DNA from: Magnetococcales bacterium | GTDB lineage: Bacteria > Pseudomonadota > Magnetococcia > Magnetococcales > DC0425bin3 | DNA: 64,000 nt | Direction: 5' to 3' | NCBI GenBank assembly: GCA_015229045.1 | Contig: JADGCJ010000001.1 | Span: 62,001 to 126,000, forward strand | Part shown: one piece after another, positions 1 through 9,881 of the stretch | Position numbering within the stretch: position 1 is the stretch's first letter | Layout: each line of letters opens with the position of its first letter | Made by a program: the position numbers and the translations under genes | The notes under the pieces: generated by a model | Seen by the model: only the letters and a program-made list of their open reading frames with translations | Told to the model about the DNA's origin: nothing | Databases searched by the model: none

Positions 1-3000
1 AACTCTCCCGCGCTTCGCTGCCGAGGGTGGAACGTATCTGCTCCAGATCACGCCCCTGGGCCAGAATACGCTCGCCGTCGGGGGCGACAATCTTGAAATT
101 CATGCGCAAATGCTCTGCCACTCCCTCCGGACGCCACTCTTCCAGGGGAATGCGCTGACCATAAAGGCGAAAAATGCGTTCCGCCAACGCCTGCACCAGA
201 GAAGGTCGTTCGGGAAGCGGGGTTGCCAGACAACGCTCGATGGTAGCAGGCAAAGGCACCAGATGACGTCGATACCCCTTGGGAAGCGTTCGCAGCAAGG
301 CCTGCACCTTGTCACGCAACAGCCCCGGCACCAGCCACTCGAACGGCGCCGCAGGCATCTGGTTGAGCAGGGGAAGAGGAATCCAGACGCTGATGCCGTC
401 CCCCTCGGCACCCGGATTGAAATGATACTCCAGAGCCAGCTCCTGCCCCTGCACGACCAGATGCCCCGGATAGACATCCCCGGCAACGCCGTTGGCACCC
501 TCCTGAAGGAGAATCTCCCGAGTCAGAAAAAGGTGCTGCGGATTCGCCTTCTCCTCCTGACGCTGCCAGAATTCAAAAGCCTGCGTGGTGTGGATATGCG
601 CGGGGAGTCGCTTGTCATAAAAATCATGGATCTCCCGATCCTCGACAAGAAGATCGCGGCGACGGGCCTTGTGTTCCAGGGCACGAATCTCGGCCACCAA
701 CAGTCGGTTGTGTTCCAGGAAGGGGGCGCGGCTCTTCAGAGAGCCTTCGACGAGGGCAGATTGAATAAAAATGGTCCGAGAGGTCTCCGGATCCAGAGGA
801 CCATAATGGACAGGTCGCCGGGGCACGATCACCAATCCCTGGAACATCACCTTCTCCCAGGCCATGACCTGACCCAGATCGTTGTTCCAGTGCGGCTCCA
901 GATGGCTGACCGAACATAAAGGACCGGCAACCATTTCCACCCATTGCGGATCGATCCAGGCACAGGTGCGCGCATAGAGACGGGTGGTTTCGACCAGCTC
1001 GGCTGCGACGATCCAGGCCGGTGGTTTTCGGAACAGGCCCGAGCCGGGGAAAACGTGAAAGAGCATCTGCCGGATGCCGGTGAACTCCCTCTTGACCACC
1101 TTGCAGCCAATGTTGCCCAGCAGTCCGGCCAGCAGGGATTTATGAATATCCTCATACAGAGCCGGAACCTGGTTGATGCGGGTGCCGCTCTCCTTGATGT
1201 GTCGCGACAGTTGCTGATAAATCTCTTGCCATTCGCGCACCCGGGAGGGGGAGAGGAAGGACTCCTTCAAAAAAAGACGCAGCTTGCGTTTCGATTTGGC
1301 CTGTTGTGTCGCCGTCTCGATAAACTCCCACAGTTTGAGAAGGGTCATGAAGTCGGATTGGGGATCACGCAACTGATTGTGCAATTGATCGGCTTTTTCT
1401 CGCTTGTCGTGCGGACGCTCGCGCGGATCCTGAACATGCAGGGCCGCCGTGATGATCAACACCTCTGCCAGGGCGCCGTACTCCCGGGCAGCCAGGAGCA
1501 TGCGGCCAAGACGCGGGTCGATGGGGAGCCGCGCCAGTTGGCGGCCGGTTTCGGTCAGGTGCTCTGCCGTGTCCAGTGCGCCCAGTTCGCGCAGCAGGCG
1601 CAGGCCATCCCGAATGGCCTTGGCCCCGGGACGGTCGACGAACGGAAAACGCTCGGCAGGGCCCAGATCGAGATCCTTCATGCGCAGGATGACCGCCGCC
1701 AGGGAGGAGCGCAAAATTTCCGGCTCCGTGAAACGTGGACGCTGCTGAAAATCCTCTTCCGAATAGAGCCGGATGCACACCCCGGCGGAGAGACGTCCAC
1801 AGCGCCCTTTGCGTTGGTCGGCGGCGGATTGGGATATCTTTTCCACCGGCAGGCGCTGAATACGGCTGCGCCCGCTGAAACGGCTGATGCGCGCCAGGCC
1901 GGTATCCACGACATGGCGGATGCCGGGCACGGTGATCGAGGTTTCAGCCACATTGGTCGCCAGGACGATGCGTCGCCGGTTGGAGGACTCGAAAATGCGA
2001 TTTTGCTCTGTCGTGGAGAGACGGGCGAAGAGGGGGAGAATCTCGGTCTGCGGCGGATGGTGCTTGCGCAACGCCTCGGCCAGCTCCCGGATTTCGCGCT
2101 CACCGGGCAGGAACACCAGAATATCGCCAAAGGGTTGCAGGGCGGCCAGCTCGTCGACGGCGGCCAGAATAGCCTGTTCCGGGTCGGGTTCTTCGTCGGC
2201 ATCGTCTGCCGAGGGGTGCTCCATCGGACGATAGCGCACCTCCACCGGATAGGTTCTGCCGCTCACCTCCACAATCGGGGCGTTGTGAAAATGGCGAGAG
2301 AACTTTTCGGTATCCAAAGTGGCCGAGCTGATGATCACTTTCAGGTCGGGACGGCGGGGCAGCAGGCGTTTGACATAACCGATGAGAAAATCGACATTCA
2401 GGCCCCGTTCGTGGGCTTCGTCGATGACCAGGGTGTCATATTGGGCGAGGAGGGGATCGGAGCGGGTCTCGGCCAGCAGAATGCCGTCGGTCATGATCTT
2501 CAGGCAGGTGTCCGGCCCGATGCGATCACTGAAGCGAATCTTGAACCCGACCTGGTAGCCCATTTCGCTCTTCAGGTCGCGCGCCAGATAGGCGGCAATG
2601 GTCCGGGCGGCGATGCGCCGGGGTTGGGTCACTCCGATCATGCCCTCGACACCACGCCCCAATGTCAAACAAATCTTGGGAATCTGTGTCGTCTTGCCCG
2701 AGCCGGTCTCGCCACTCAGAACAACCACCTGGTGCTGTTGGATCAGACGGGCGATCTCTTCTCGCCGTTGCGCCACGGGGAGTTCCTGGGGGAACTCCGG
2801 ATGAGGCAGGTTTTGCGCTCGTCTCTCCATGCGCTCGCGGGCGGCAACCATGGTCTGGCTCAGGCGGGTCAGCAGGTCCGGATCCACGGGCTGGCCATGG
2901 CGCAGCTGTCGCGCCAGACCCTGGAGGCGACGCCGGAGATGCAGACGCTCCCCGATCATGCAGCGGGACAATTCGCCAAACAGGTGGTCCAGGGTATTTT

Positions 3001-3028
3001 GCATGCGATGATCGATTAACGCCACCAT
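1..3028 (-). CDS. hrpA: ATP-dependent RNA helicase HrpA (DEAH box), C-terminus cut by window edge
   Basis: The reverse strand is open from an ATG at 3028 to the left edge, about 1009 codons with no stop, so the last few hundred residues are outside the window (the family is usually about 1300 aa). Visible motifs include Walker A GETGSGKTTQIPK near residue 106, IDEAHERGLN near 203, SATLDTEKF near 234, and the motif VI stretch QRKGRCGR; the distal part contains QGRDLEQIR, typical of the HrpA C-terminal region. The family consists of 3'-5' RNA helicases; in E. coli HrpA acts on mRNA and stalled ribosomes. ATG 3028 overlaps the end of the upstream membrane-protein gene by 13 nt; an alternative ATG at 3004 would not overlap. 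The overlap suggests co-transcription with that gene. The family assignment is secure, the exact start is not. Confidence 0.93.
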   Translation of the reverse strand, partial: MVALIDHRMQNTLDHLFGELSRCMIGERLHLRRRLQGLARQLRHGQPVDPDLLTRLSQTMVAARERMERRAQNLPHPEFPQELPVAQRREEIARLIQQHQVVVLSGETGSGKTTQIPKICLTLGRGVEGMIGVTQPRRIAARTIAAYLARDLKSEMGYQVGFKIRFSDRIGPDTCLKIMTDGILLAETRSDPLLAQYDTLVIDEAHERGLNVDFLIGYVKRLLPRRPDLKVIISSATLDTEKFSRHFHNAPIVEVSGRTYPVEVRYRPMEHPSADDADEEPDPEQAILAAVDELAALQPFGDILVFLPGEREIRELAEALRKHHPPQTEILPLFARLSTTEQNRIFESSNRRRIVLATNVAETSITVPGIRHVVDTGLARISRFSGRSRIQRLPVEKISQSAADQRKGRCGRLSAGVCIRLYSEEDFQQRPRFTEPEILRSSLAAVILRMKDLDLGPAERFPFVDRPGAKAIRDGLRLLRELGALDTAEHLTETGRQLARLPIDPRLGRMLLAAREYGALAEVLIITAALHVQDPRERPHDKREKADQLHNQLRDPQSDFMTLLKLWEFIETATQQAKSKRKLRLFLKESFLSPSRVREWQEIYQQLSRHIKESGTRINQVPALYEDIHKSLLAGLLGNIGCKVVKREFTGIRQMLFHVFPGSGLFRKPPAWIVAAELVETTRLYARTCAWIDPQWVEMVAGPLCSVSHLEPHWNNDLGQVMAWEKVMFQGLVIVPRRPVHYGPLDPETSRTIFIQSALVEGSLKSRAPFLEHNRLLVAEIRALEHKARRRDLLVEDREIHDFYDKRLPAHIHTTQAFEFWQRQEEKANPQHLFLTREILLQEGANGVAGDVYPGHLVVQGQELALEYHFNPGAEGDGISVWIPLPLLNQMPAAPFEWLVPGLLRDKVQALLRTLPKGYRRHLVPLPATIERCLATPLPERPSLVQALAERIFRLYGQRIPLEEWRPEGVAEHLRMNFKIVAPDGERILAQGRDLEQIRSTLGSEARES

Positions 3029-3639
3029 CCACGCCACCAGCGTCGAACCACCATGGAACCATTGAGCCAGAACATGTGAGCGCGCACCTTGAAATAGCCG
3101 ATGCAGGTCTTGAGTGTGGCCCGAAAGGTTCTCATGAGGCGCAACAGCCACAGGTCGGCGAGCAGATCGTGAGCCCACTCCTTGAGGGCGTTGGCCTTGT
3201 CATAAGCCCAGACGAAGAGTGGAAAGGTCAGCAGTTTTGGCTTCGCAATCACCAGCAGTTTTGCCGAAATGGCGGTTCCAACCGTTTTGGCCGCCACGAT
3301 CAGGAGTACACCACTGACAACTTGTCCGCGCGCAAGCAGGTAGAAAGCCAATATTTTGACTGGTATCAAGGCCAGAATGGGTATCGCAAACAGGGCCAGG
3401 GTCTGGTAGGGCGTCAGTCCCGACATCCACCTTTCCAACCGGGCCAGAAGGCGCAATCGGCTCAGGATGGTCATCAATTGGGTGATGCGATTCCAGACAA
3501 ACTCCTCAAACAAGACCAGAAAAGCCGCCAGAATCAACAGGGGCAGCGAGACGATAGGCCGCAGACGGGAGTTTGGCTTGCTCTTGCCGGGAGGAGGAAT
3601 GGATGGAGATTCAGCAACCACGATCGCCTCGTGCAGCAC
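3016..3639 (-). CDS. Hypothetical integral membrane protein
   Basis: A 207-residue protein with a short proline-rich N-terminus, a hydrophobic segment around residues 28-48 (VSLPLLILAAFLVLFEE) and further hydrophobic stretches near 78-98 and 103-125, followed by a basic C-terminus ending in WWRGWWR. This suggests an inner-membrane protein with two to four helices. I do not recognise a named domain; similar small proteins are annotated as conserved hypothetical in alphaproteobacteria. The start codon is a GTG with no convincing ribosome-binding site, and an in-frame GTG six codons later is an alternative. It lies immediately upstream of hrpA, whose likely start overlaps its stop codon, so the two are probably one transcript. 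Confidence 0.7.
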   Translation of the reverse strand: MLHEAIVVAESPSIPPPGKSKPNSRLRPIVSLPLLILAAFLVLFEEFVWNRITQLMTILSRLRLLARLERWMSGLTPYQTLALFAIPILALIPVKILAFYLLARGQVVSGVLLIVAAKTVGTAISAKLLVIAKPKLLTFPLFVWAYDKANALKEWAHDLLADLWLLRLMRTFRATLKTCIGYFKVRAHMFWLNGSMVVRRWWRGWWR

Positions 3640-4103
3640 AAAAAATCAAACCAACACCGGAAGGGTGTTCGACAAGGGGGGGGAGGCACACTCATCCACA
3701 GGCAAAATGGGGGCCATAAAAATCGGATTTAAAATGCGCATGGGCTGATTCATGATTTGAATCAGCGTAGAGTATTGAAAATGTTGCGCATGCCTACCAA
3801 TTGTCTCACGAGATTCGTTGCGTGACTGCGGCACAGGAAGGATCATTCCCATATTGTTCACGAGATGTCCACAGAGTTATCCACAGATGACAGGGGAGAA
3901 CGGTTGAATTGCCTAAAATTTAGTCACTTTATAAAAACATACATCAAAGACAATGTATTGAAGAATTCCTTCACGAGTTGTCCACAACCTGTTCCACAGA
4001 AACTGGGGAAAAGTATCTGGCCGGGCAACTCTGGATATGAGTGGACGGCAAGGAGGAAATCGTGGACAATGGCTCCTCCCTGTCTTGCAGGAAAAATTGA
4101 GCG
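3640..4103. other. Intergenic region with DnaA-box cluster and AT-rich segment (possible origin-like site)
   Basis: This 464-bp gap between divergent genes contains a perfect DnaA box, TTATCCACA, at 3877-3885. TTGTCCACA at 3978-3986 has one mismatch. Weaker two-mismatch matches lie at 3865-3873, 3990-3998 and, on the other strand, 4061-4069. Between the two best boxes is a markedly AT-rich stretch, about 3903-3970. DnaA boxes flanking an AT-rich unwinding element are how bacterial origins look, but DnaA boxes also occur at regulatory and titration sites. No dnaA, dnaN, parAB, gidA or hemE lies nearby, so an origin is only a possibility. Confidence 0.3.
3744..3766. promoter_or_regulatory. Perfect 9-bp inverted repeat (candidate operator or hairpin)
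   Basis: GCTGATTCA (3744-3752), a 5-nt spacer and TGAATCAGC (3758-3766) form a perfect dyad upstream of the divergent genes at 3639 and 4104. It could be a protein-binding site or a small hairpin. There is no poly-T tract, so a terminator is unlikely. Confidence 0.35.
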
Positions 4104-4853
4104 ATGACGACCCTGACCCTCTCTTCCCGGCGCATTTTCTGGACACTCTTCCTGATCAGTTTTCTGGTCTACTGCCTGGACCTGGGGATTTATTATGGTC
4201 ACTGGATCCATGACAAGGATTTGAGCGAGCTTTTTGATATCACTTTGGAAGCCAATCTGCCAACCTGGTTTTCCAGTGCCCAGTTTGTGGTGACGGGTTT
4301 GGTGGCTTGGTTGATTCGCAAACAGAGCCAGAGCATGGGCAACAGCAGGGTTGCCATGGTCTGGTTGTGGATTGCCCTCTTTTTTCTGTACGACGGCATC
4401 GATGATGCGGCCCAGATCCACGAACGCATGGGGACAGCCTTCGGTCATCTGGCTCGCGAGTATGCACAAAACTCGACGCTTGCCAATAAAGTTCTACACT
4501 ATCCAAGCTATTACTGGCAATTATGCCTCGGTCCATTTTTCGTTGGATTTGGTTTGTACATGGCCTATTTTCTGAACAGGGAACTCTCTTTTCGTCTGAA
4601 AATTGTCTTTCTGTCGGCGATGGTTTGTTACACCTGTAAAATAGGTTTGGATGTGATCGAAGGTGCCAGCAGGCTGGAATTTTTTTCTGTTCCGACCGGC
4701 CTCACTTTCAAGGAGGCGCAACATCTTTTCCGGGCTACCGAGGAGCTGACTAAAATGCTGGGAACCACCTTGATCCTGGGGACTTTCCTCGAGCATTTGC
4801 GTCTTCTTGTGGAACAGGCAGCCCATTCATTCGAGCTGCGTCTCGGAGCGTAA
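4104..4853 (+). CDS. Hypothetical multi-pass membrane protein with acidic/His motif
   Basis: A 249-aa hydrophobic protein with about five or six predicted membrane segments (near residues 9-31, 57-72, 83-100, 141-160, 164-182 and 210-226). A conserved-looking polar motif, YDGIDDAAQIHERMG, directly follows the third hydrophobic segment, and ATEELTKMLG precedes the last one. Acidic and His residues at membrane boundaries like this often bind metal or cofactor, but I cannot assign a function. I recall similar unnamed bacterial proteins with a D-D/E-x-x-x-I-H-E motif and a late E-E-x-x-x-M-x-G motif. The start ATG has only a weak upstream GGA. It stands alone between the DnaA-box region and a toxin-antitoxin pair. 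Confidence 0.75.
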   Translation: MTTLTLSSRRIFWTLFLISFLVYCLDLGIYYGHWIHDKDLSELFDITLEANLPTWFSSAQFVVTGLVAWLIRKQSQSMGNSRVAMVWLWIALFFLYDGIDDAAQIHERMGTAFGHLAREYAQNSTLANKVLHYPSYYWQLCLGPFFVGFGLYMAYFLNRELSFRLKIVFLSAMVCYTCKIGLDVIEGASRLEFFSVPTGLTFKEAQHLFRATEELTKMLGTTLILGTFLEHLRLLVEQAAHSFELRLGA

Positions 4854-4942
4854 GGCCTTTTCAGGTGTCGTGCTGCTCGTCCGCTGTGTTAGAGTGGCGT
4901 GGAGGTTTTACCAAAGGTGGTTTTTGCCCCTGGAGGGTTTTT

Positions 4943-5176
4943 ATGGTAACGGTCAGCGTTGTACAGGCCAAGACGCAACTTGATGAGTTGTTGAACAGGG
5001 TAGCGGCAGGGGAGGAGGTTGTCATTACACGACAGGGGGATCCGGTCGCCACTCTCTCCGCGCTGCCGAGACTTGAAAGCCAGTTGCTCTCCTTGCAGGC
5101 TTTTCGTGCCGACATGCCCGCCTGGAGTGACTCCAGCGCCCGGTTGCTGCGGGATATGCGGGATGAAGAGTTGTAG
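4943..5176 (+). CDS. Phd/YefM-family antitoxin
   Basis: A 77-aa protein beginning MVTVSVVQAKTQLDELLNRV and continuing through GEEVVITRQGDPVATL, the standard Phd/YefM DNA-binding fold, in which the strand and helix pattern ends in a short Pro/Leu segment. The C-terminus (DMPAWSDSSARLLRDMRDEEL) is the expected toxin-wrapping tail. The reading frame is open upstream, but the ATG at 4943 matches the family start and follows TGGAGGG. It is directly followed by a PIN-domain toxin whose GTG abuts the antitoxin stop codon. Such antitoxins neutralise the toxin and repress their own operon. Confidence 0.9.
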   Translation: MVTVSVVQAKTQLDELLNRVAAGEEVVITRQGDPVATLSALPRLESQLLSLQAFRADMPAWSDSSARLLRDMRDEEL

Positions 5177-5611
5177 GTGTTCTACTTTGATACCAGCTTT
5201 GTTGCCCCACTGATCCTTGAAGAACTGAGCAGTCGAAGGATTCAAGAGTTCGTCGTTCAGCTTGCAAACGAGAAATGGGCGGTCAGTCATTGGACTTGCG
5301 TTGAGTTCTCCTCGCTGTTGGCTCGCGAGGTACGCATGCGACGCATGGTGCAGCAGGATGCACTGGAGGCTGATAACCGTTTCAGAAAGATGATTGCCGA
5401 GTCTTTTGTTGAGTTATCGCCAACTCGTGATGATTTTGATTTGGCCGGGCAATATCTGAGGAATTATGCCACCGGATTACGGGCCGGGGATGCCTTGCAT
5501 CTGGCTGTTGCCCGCAATCATCATGTCCGGACTCTCTACACGTTGGACAAAACCATGCTGAAGGCTGGTCTGTTACTCGGATTGCCGATAAAAGATACCG
5601 AGATGCCCTGA
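5177..5611 (+). CDS. vapC: PIN-domain toxin, VapC family
   Basis: A 144-aa PIN-domain protein. The acidic active-site residues are visible: FDTS at residues 4-7, E43 in CVEFSSLL, D in GDALHLAVA near 103-111 and D in TLDKTM near 122. Family members are Mg-dependent RNases, often cutting tRNA or rRNA to stop growth. The start is a GTG placed immediately after the antitoxin stop codon with no gap, so translational coupling is likely. Length and residue set look intact, so the toxin is probably functional. Confidence 0.9.
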   Translation: MFYFDTSFVAPLILEELSSRRIQEFVVQLANEKWAVSHWTCVEFSSLLAREVRMRRMVQQDALEADNRFRKMIAESFVELSPTRDDFDLAGQYLRNYATGLRAGDALHLAVARNHHVRTLYTLDKTMLKAGLLLGLPIKDTEMP

Positions 5612-5694
5612 AGTTGATCGATTGAAAAAACTGCCAAGCCCGCAATATACAAGACAGAATTGACGATAATGTTTTTACCGGATGACAAGGTACT

Positions 5695-7293
5695 ATGAAT
5701 CACGACCCGGAACAGATTGCGCGACGTCGCACCTTTGCCATCATCTCCCACCCGGATGCCGGAAAGACAACCCTGACCGAGAAGCTGTTGTTGTTTGGCG
5801 GGGCCATTCAATTGTCCGGCGAGGTGCGGGCGCGGGGACAGCAGCGTCGTTCGGCTCGTTCCGACTGGATGAAGGTCGAGCGGGAACGGGGCATTTCGGT
5901 GTCGGCATCGGTGATGACCTTTGAGTTTGGCGGGTGTATTTTTAATTTATTGGATACGCCAGGGCATGAGGATTTCAGCGAGGATACCTACCGCACCCTG
6001 ACGGCGGTCGATTCGGCGATCATGGTCATCGATGCAGCCAAAGGAATCGAAGAGCAGACGCGCAAATTGTTCGAGGTGTGCCGCTTGCGCAATGTACCCA
6101 TCATGACCTTCATCAACAAGATGGATCGCGACGGACGCGATCCGTTTACCCTGATGGATGAGGTGGAACAGGATCTGGCCCTGGAGGTGGTCCCGGCCAC
6201 CTGGCCCATTGGCATGGGACGCGAATTTTTGGGTTGCTATGACCTGGTGAATGATCGACTGCTCTTCATGGAGCGCGGGCGCAATGACCATGTACCCGAA
6301 GCCATCGCCTGCCAGGGTCTGGAAGATGCACGTCTGGATGATCTCCTGCCGGTCGAGGCGGCGCAGAGCTTGCGGGAGAACGTCGACATGGTGCGGGGTT
6401 TGTGTCCCCCCTTCTCCCTGAATGCCTATCGTGAAGGGCATTTGACGCCGGTTTTTTTCGGCAGTGCCTTGTATAATTTTGGCATACGGGAGCTGTTGGA
6501 GAGCGTGGTGCGTCTGGCCCCGTCGCCGCGTCCGCAACCGGCCAGAGAGCGTACCGTGGAGCCAAGTGAAGAGAAGGTGTCCGGGTTTGTCTTCAAGATC
6601 CAGGCCAATATGGATCCCAAGCATCGGGACCGGGTGGCTTTTTTAAGGATTTGTTCCGGCCATTTCCGGCGTGGGGACAAGCTGCGCCATGTGCGTTCGG
6701 GCAAGGTGTTGACCATCCATAACCCTTTGCTTTTCATGGCTCAGGATCGGGGTCTGGCAGAGGATGCCTGGGGTGGGGACATCATTGGCATCCCCAACCA
6801 TGGCAACCTGCGCATTGGTGACACGCTGACCGAAGGGGAGGAATTGCACTTCACCGGCATTCCGAGTTTTGCCCCCGAGTTGTTGCAGAAGGTACGCGCC
6901 GACGACCCCATGCGGGCCAAGCATCTGGGACGTACCTTGTGTCAGATTGGCGAGGAGGGGGCGGCGCGGGTCTTCAAGACCAACCTTGGTTCGGAGTGGA
7001 TCATTGGTGTGCTGGGTACTCTGCAGTTTGAGGTTCTCGCCGACCGGATTCGCACCGAATACAACATTCAGGTTCATTTTGAGGGGACTTCGTTGCACAC
7101 GGCCCGCTGGGTGGAGAGTGACGACCGTGCTGTCTTGCAATCCTTCAAGGATGCCAATCTTTCCAGCATGGCGGAGGATCATGACGGAGCGCCGGTATTT
7201 CTGGCGCGCAATGCCTGGCATTTGGACAACGCTGGTCGGGAGTGGCCCAAGGTGCGGTTTCTCAAGACCCGGGAGCAGACGCAGGGGGGGTGA
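5695..7293 (+). CDS. prfC: Peptide chain release factor 3 (RF3)
   Basis: A 532-aa translational GTPase. The P-loop SHPDAGKTTLTEK is at residues 18-30, DTPGHEDFSEDTYRTL follows as G3, and NKMDRDGRDP contains G4. The insert and C-terminal domains match RF3 in length (about 530 aa), and the protein lacks the EF-G domain IV. RF3 recycles RF1 and RF2 from the ribosome after peptide release in a GTP-dependent step. The ATG at 5695 directly follows a GGATGACAAGG stretch that can serve as the ribosome-binding site. It is monocistronic, with a hairpin repeat downstream. Confidence 0.97.
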   Translation: MNHDPEQIARRRTFAIISHPDAGKTTLTEKLLLFGGAIQLSGEVRARGQQRRSARSDWMKVERERGISVSASVMTFEFGGCIFNLLDTPGHEDFSEDTYRTLTAVDSAIMVIDAAKGIEEQTRKLFEVCRLRNVPIMTFINKMDRDGRDPFTLMDEVEQDLALEVVPATWPIGMGREFLGCYDLVNDRLLFMERGRNDHVPEAIACQGLEDARLDDLLPVEAAQSLRENVDMVRGLCPPFSLNAYREGHLTPVFFGSALYNFGIRELLESVVRLAPSPRPQPARERTVEPSEEKVSGFVFKIQANMDPKHRDRVAFLRICSGHFRRGDKLRHVRSGKVLTIHNPLLFMAQDRGLAEDAWGGDIIGIPNHGNLRIGDTLTEGEELHFTGIPSFAPELLQKVRADDPMRAKHLGRTLCQIGEEGAARVFKTNLGSEWIIGVLGTLQFEVLADRIRTEYNIQVHFEGTSLHTARWVESDDRAVLQSFKDANLSSMAEDHDGAPVFLARNAWHLDNAGREWPKVRFLKTREQTQGG

Positions 7294-7332
7294 GGCGGTC
7301 TGGAAAAAACGGGTATATATTTTTTTAAACGT

Positions 7333-7465
7333 TTGAAAGACTGGGATGGAGGTCCAGGAAGAAGGGCTGTGCCCTTCCTCCTGGTGGGGTTTGGGGCGAA
7401 GCCCCAATGGGGTTTGGGGCGAAGCCCCAATGGGGTTTGGGGCGAAGCCCCAATAAAATCTTCTC
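7333..7465 (+). repeat. Family A hairpin repeat, copy 1 (triplicated core)
   Basis: The stretch begins with TTTGAAAGACTGGGATGG and contains a GGAAGAAGGGCTGTGCCCTTCC hairpin. Three perfect tandem copies of a 23-bp unit containing GGGGCGAAGCCCC follow at 7385-7407, 7408-7430 and 7431-7453, ending in AATAAAATCTTC. It lies between the convergent prfC and purA genes, where its hairpins may also help end transcription. Confidence 0.85.
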
Positions 7466-7491
7466 TGTCTTGACGCTTTTATTTTTGGCCA

Positions 7492-9130
<1,639 letters not shown>

Positions 9131-9259
9131 TAATTCCAATTCCAGATCAAGCGTCTGCTTCGTTGACTGCCTCACTCACTCCTCGCCGTACCCAACACGT
9201 ACTGTCTCGTCGCTCACTCGTTGTCGCTTCGTATCCATCCTGGTCTGGAATTGGAATAA
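9131..9259 (+). repeat. Family B repeat with terminal inverted repeats, copy 1
   Basis: A 129-bp element with 16-bp terminal inverted repeats that differ at one base: TAATTCCAATTCCAGA on the left and TCTGGAATTGGAATAA on the right. The interior contains CTCACTCACTCCTCGCCGTA and is present again, inverted, at 51790-51917, with an identical core. It has no coding capacity of its own and looks like a MITE or palindromic repeat. Confidence 0.85.
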
Positions 9260-9376
9260 CGCATGCTGTTTGGTTGGGGAGAATGTGTGAAAAAATGGCT
9301 TGCCATCGACAGATGCGATTGGGTATACGGAAAAGCCATGTTTCTTGTTTTTCTTCAGCAGCAGAGGAGGGAATTC

Positions 9377-9658
9377 ATGAAAAAGACCATTGCCGTGTTG
9401 GGTGTTGCCGCCATGCTCGCGATGGGAACCATGGCCGTGCCCGGTTCCAGCGAGGCCTGGTGGGGTGGTGGCCCGGGTTATTGGGGCGGTTCCGGTTATG
9501 GTTGGGGTGGTTCCGGTTATGGTTGGGGCGGTCCCGGCTATGGCTGGGGCGGTCCCGGCTATGGCTGGGGCGGTCCCGGTGGATGGGGTGGATGGAACGG
9601 TCGCTGGAATGGTGGCTGGGGCGGTGGCTGGGGTGGTGGTCCCTGGGGTTGGTGGTGA
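9377..9658 (+). CDS. Exported Gly/Trp/Tyr-rich protein, sulfur-globule-protein-like
   Basis: A 93-aa protein with a classical signal peptide (MKKTIAVLGVAAMLAMGTMA...SSEA, cleavage probably after EA near residue 29). The mature part is almost only Gly, Trp, Tyr, Pro and Ser, built on a seven-residue repeat of the form GGSGYGW or GGPGYGW (21-bp DNA repeat, about 9484-9590). Composition and size resemble the structural envelope proteins of sulfur globules in sulfur-oxidising bacteria, though other Gly-rich exported proteins look similar. The longer frame from 9263 is unlikely, because ATG 9377 is preceded by GAGGAGGG and begins the signal peptide. A terminator follows. Confidence 0.8.
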   Translation: MKKTIAVLGVAAMLAMGTMAVPGSSEAWWGGGPGYWGGSGYGWGGSGYGWGGPGYGWGGPGYGWGGPGGWGGWNGRWNGGWGGGWGGGPWGWW

Positions 9659-9711
9659 TCTGCCTCTTGTGACCATGTGACCCGATCTGTTCTGGCCATG
9701 AATCCGGAGAA

Positions 9712-9741
9712 GGGGCCGGGCCCGGTGTCCGGTCCCTTTAT
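9712..9741 (+). terminator. Rho-independent terminator after the Gly/Trp-rich gene
   Basis: GGGGCCGG (9712-9719) pairs with CCGGTCCC (9729-9736) with one G-T wobble, followed by TTTATTTAT. It separates the Gly/Trp-rich gene from the OmpA-family gene. Confidence 0.7.
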
Positions 9742-9881
9742 TTATGGTGTGGAAATCATGTAAAAAGGGTGGTACAAACACGCGCCATGCCGTGAGGTGA
9801 CGGAGGGAAGTGTGCTTGCACGCGGTTTGGCATGCCGTGTCATGCTTCTGAAAAAGTATTCTGAAATGAACAGGAGGAGAG

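Noticed and set aside
944..3019. Long plus-strand open frame of 691 codons
   Set aside because: It is antisense to hrpA, which has clear helicase motifs on the minus strand; the plus frame has no family resemblance and a composition typical of a shadow frame.
7385..7453. Regularly repeated 23-bp units, considered as a CRISPR array
   Set aside because: The units are directly adjacent without unique spacers, and no cas gene is in the window.
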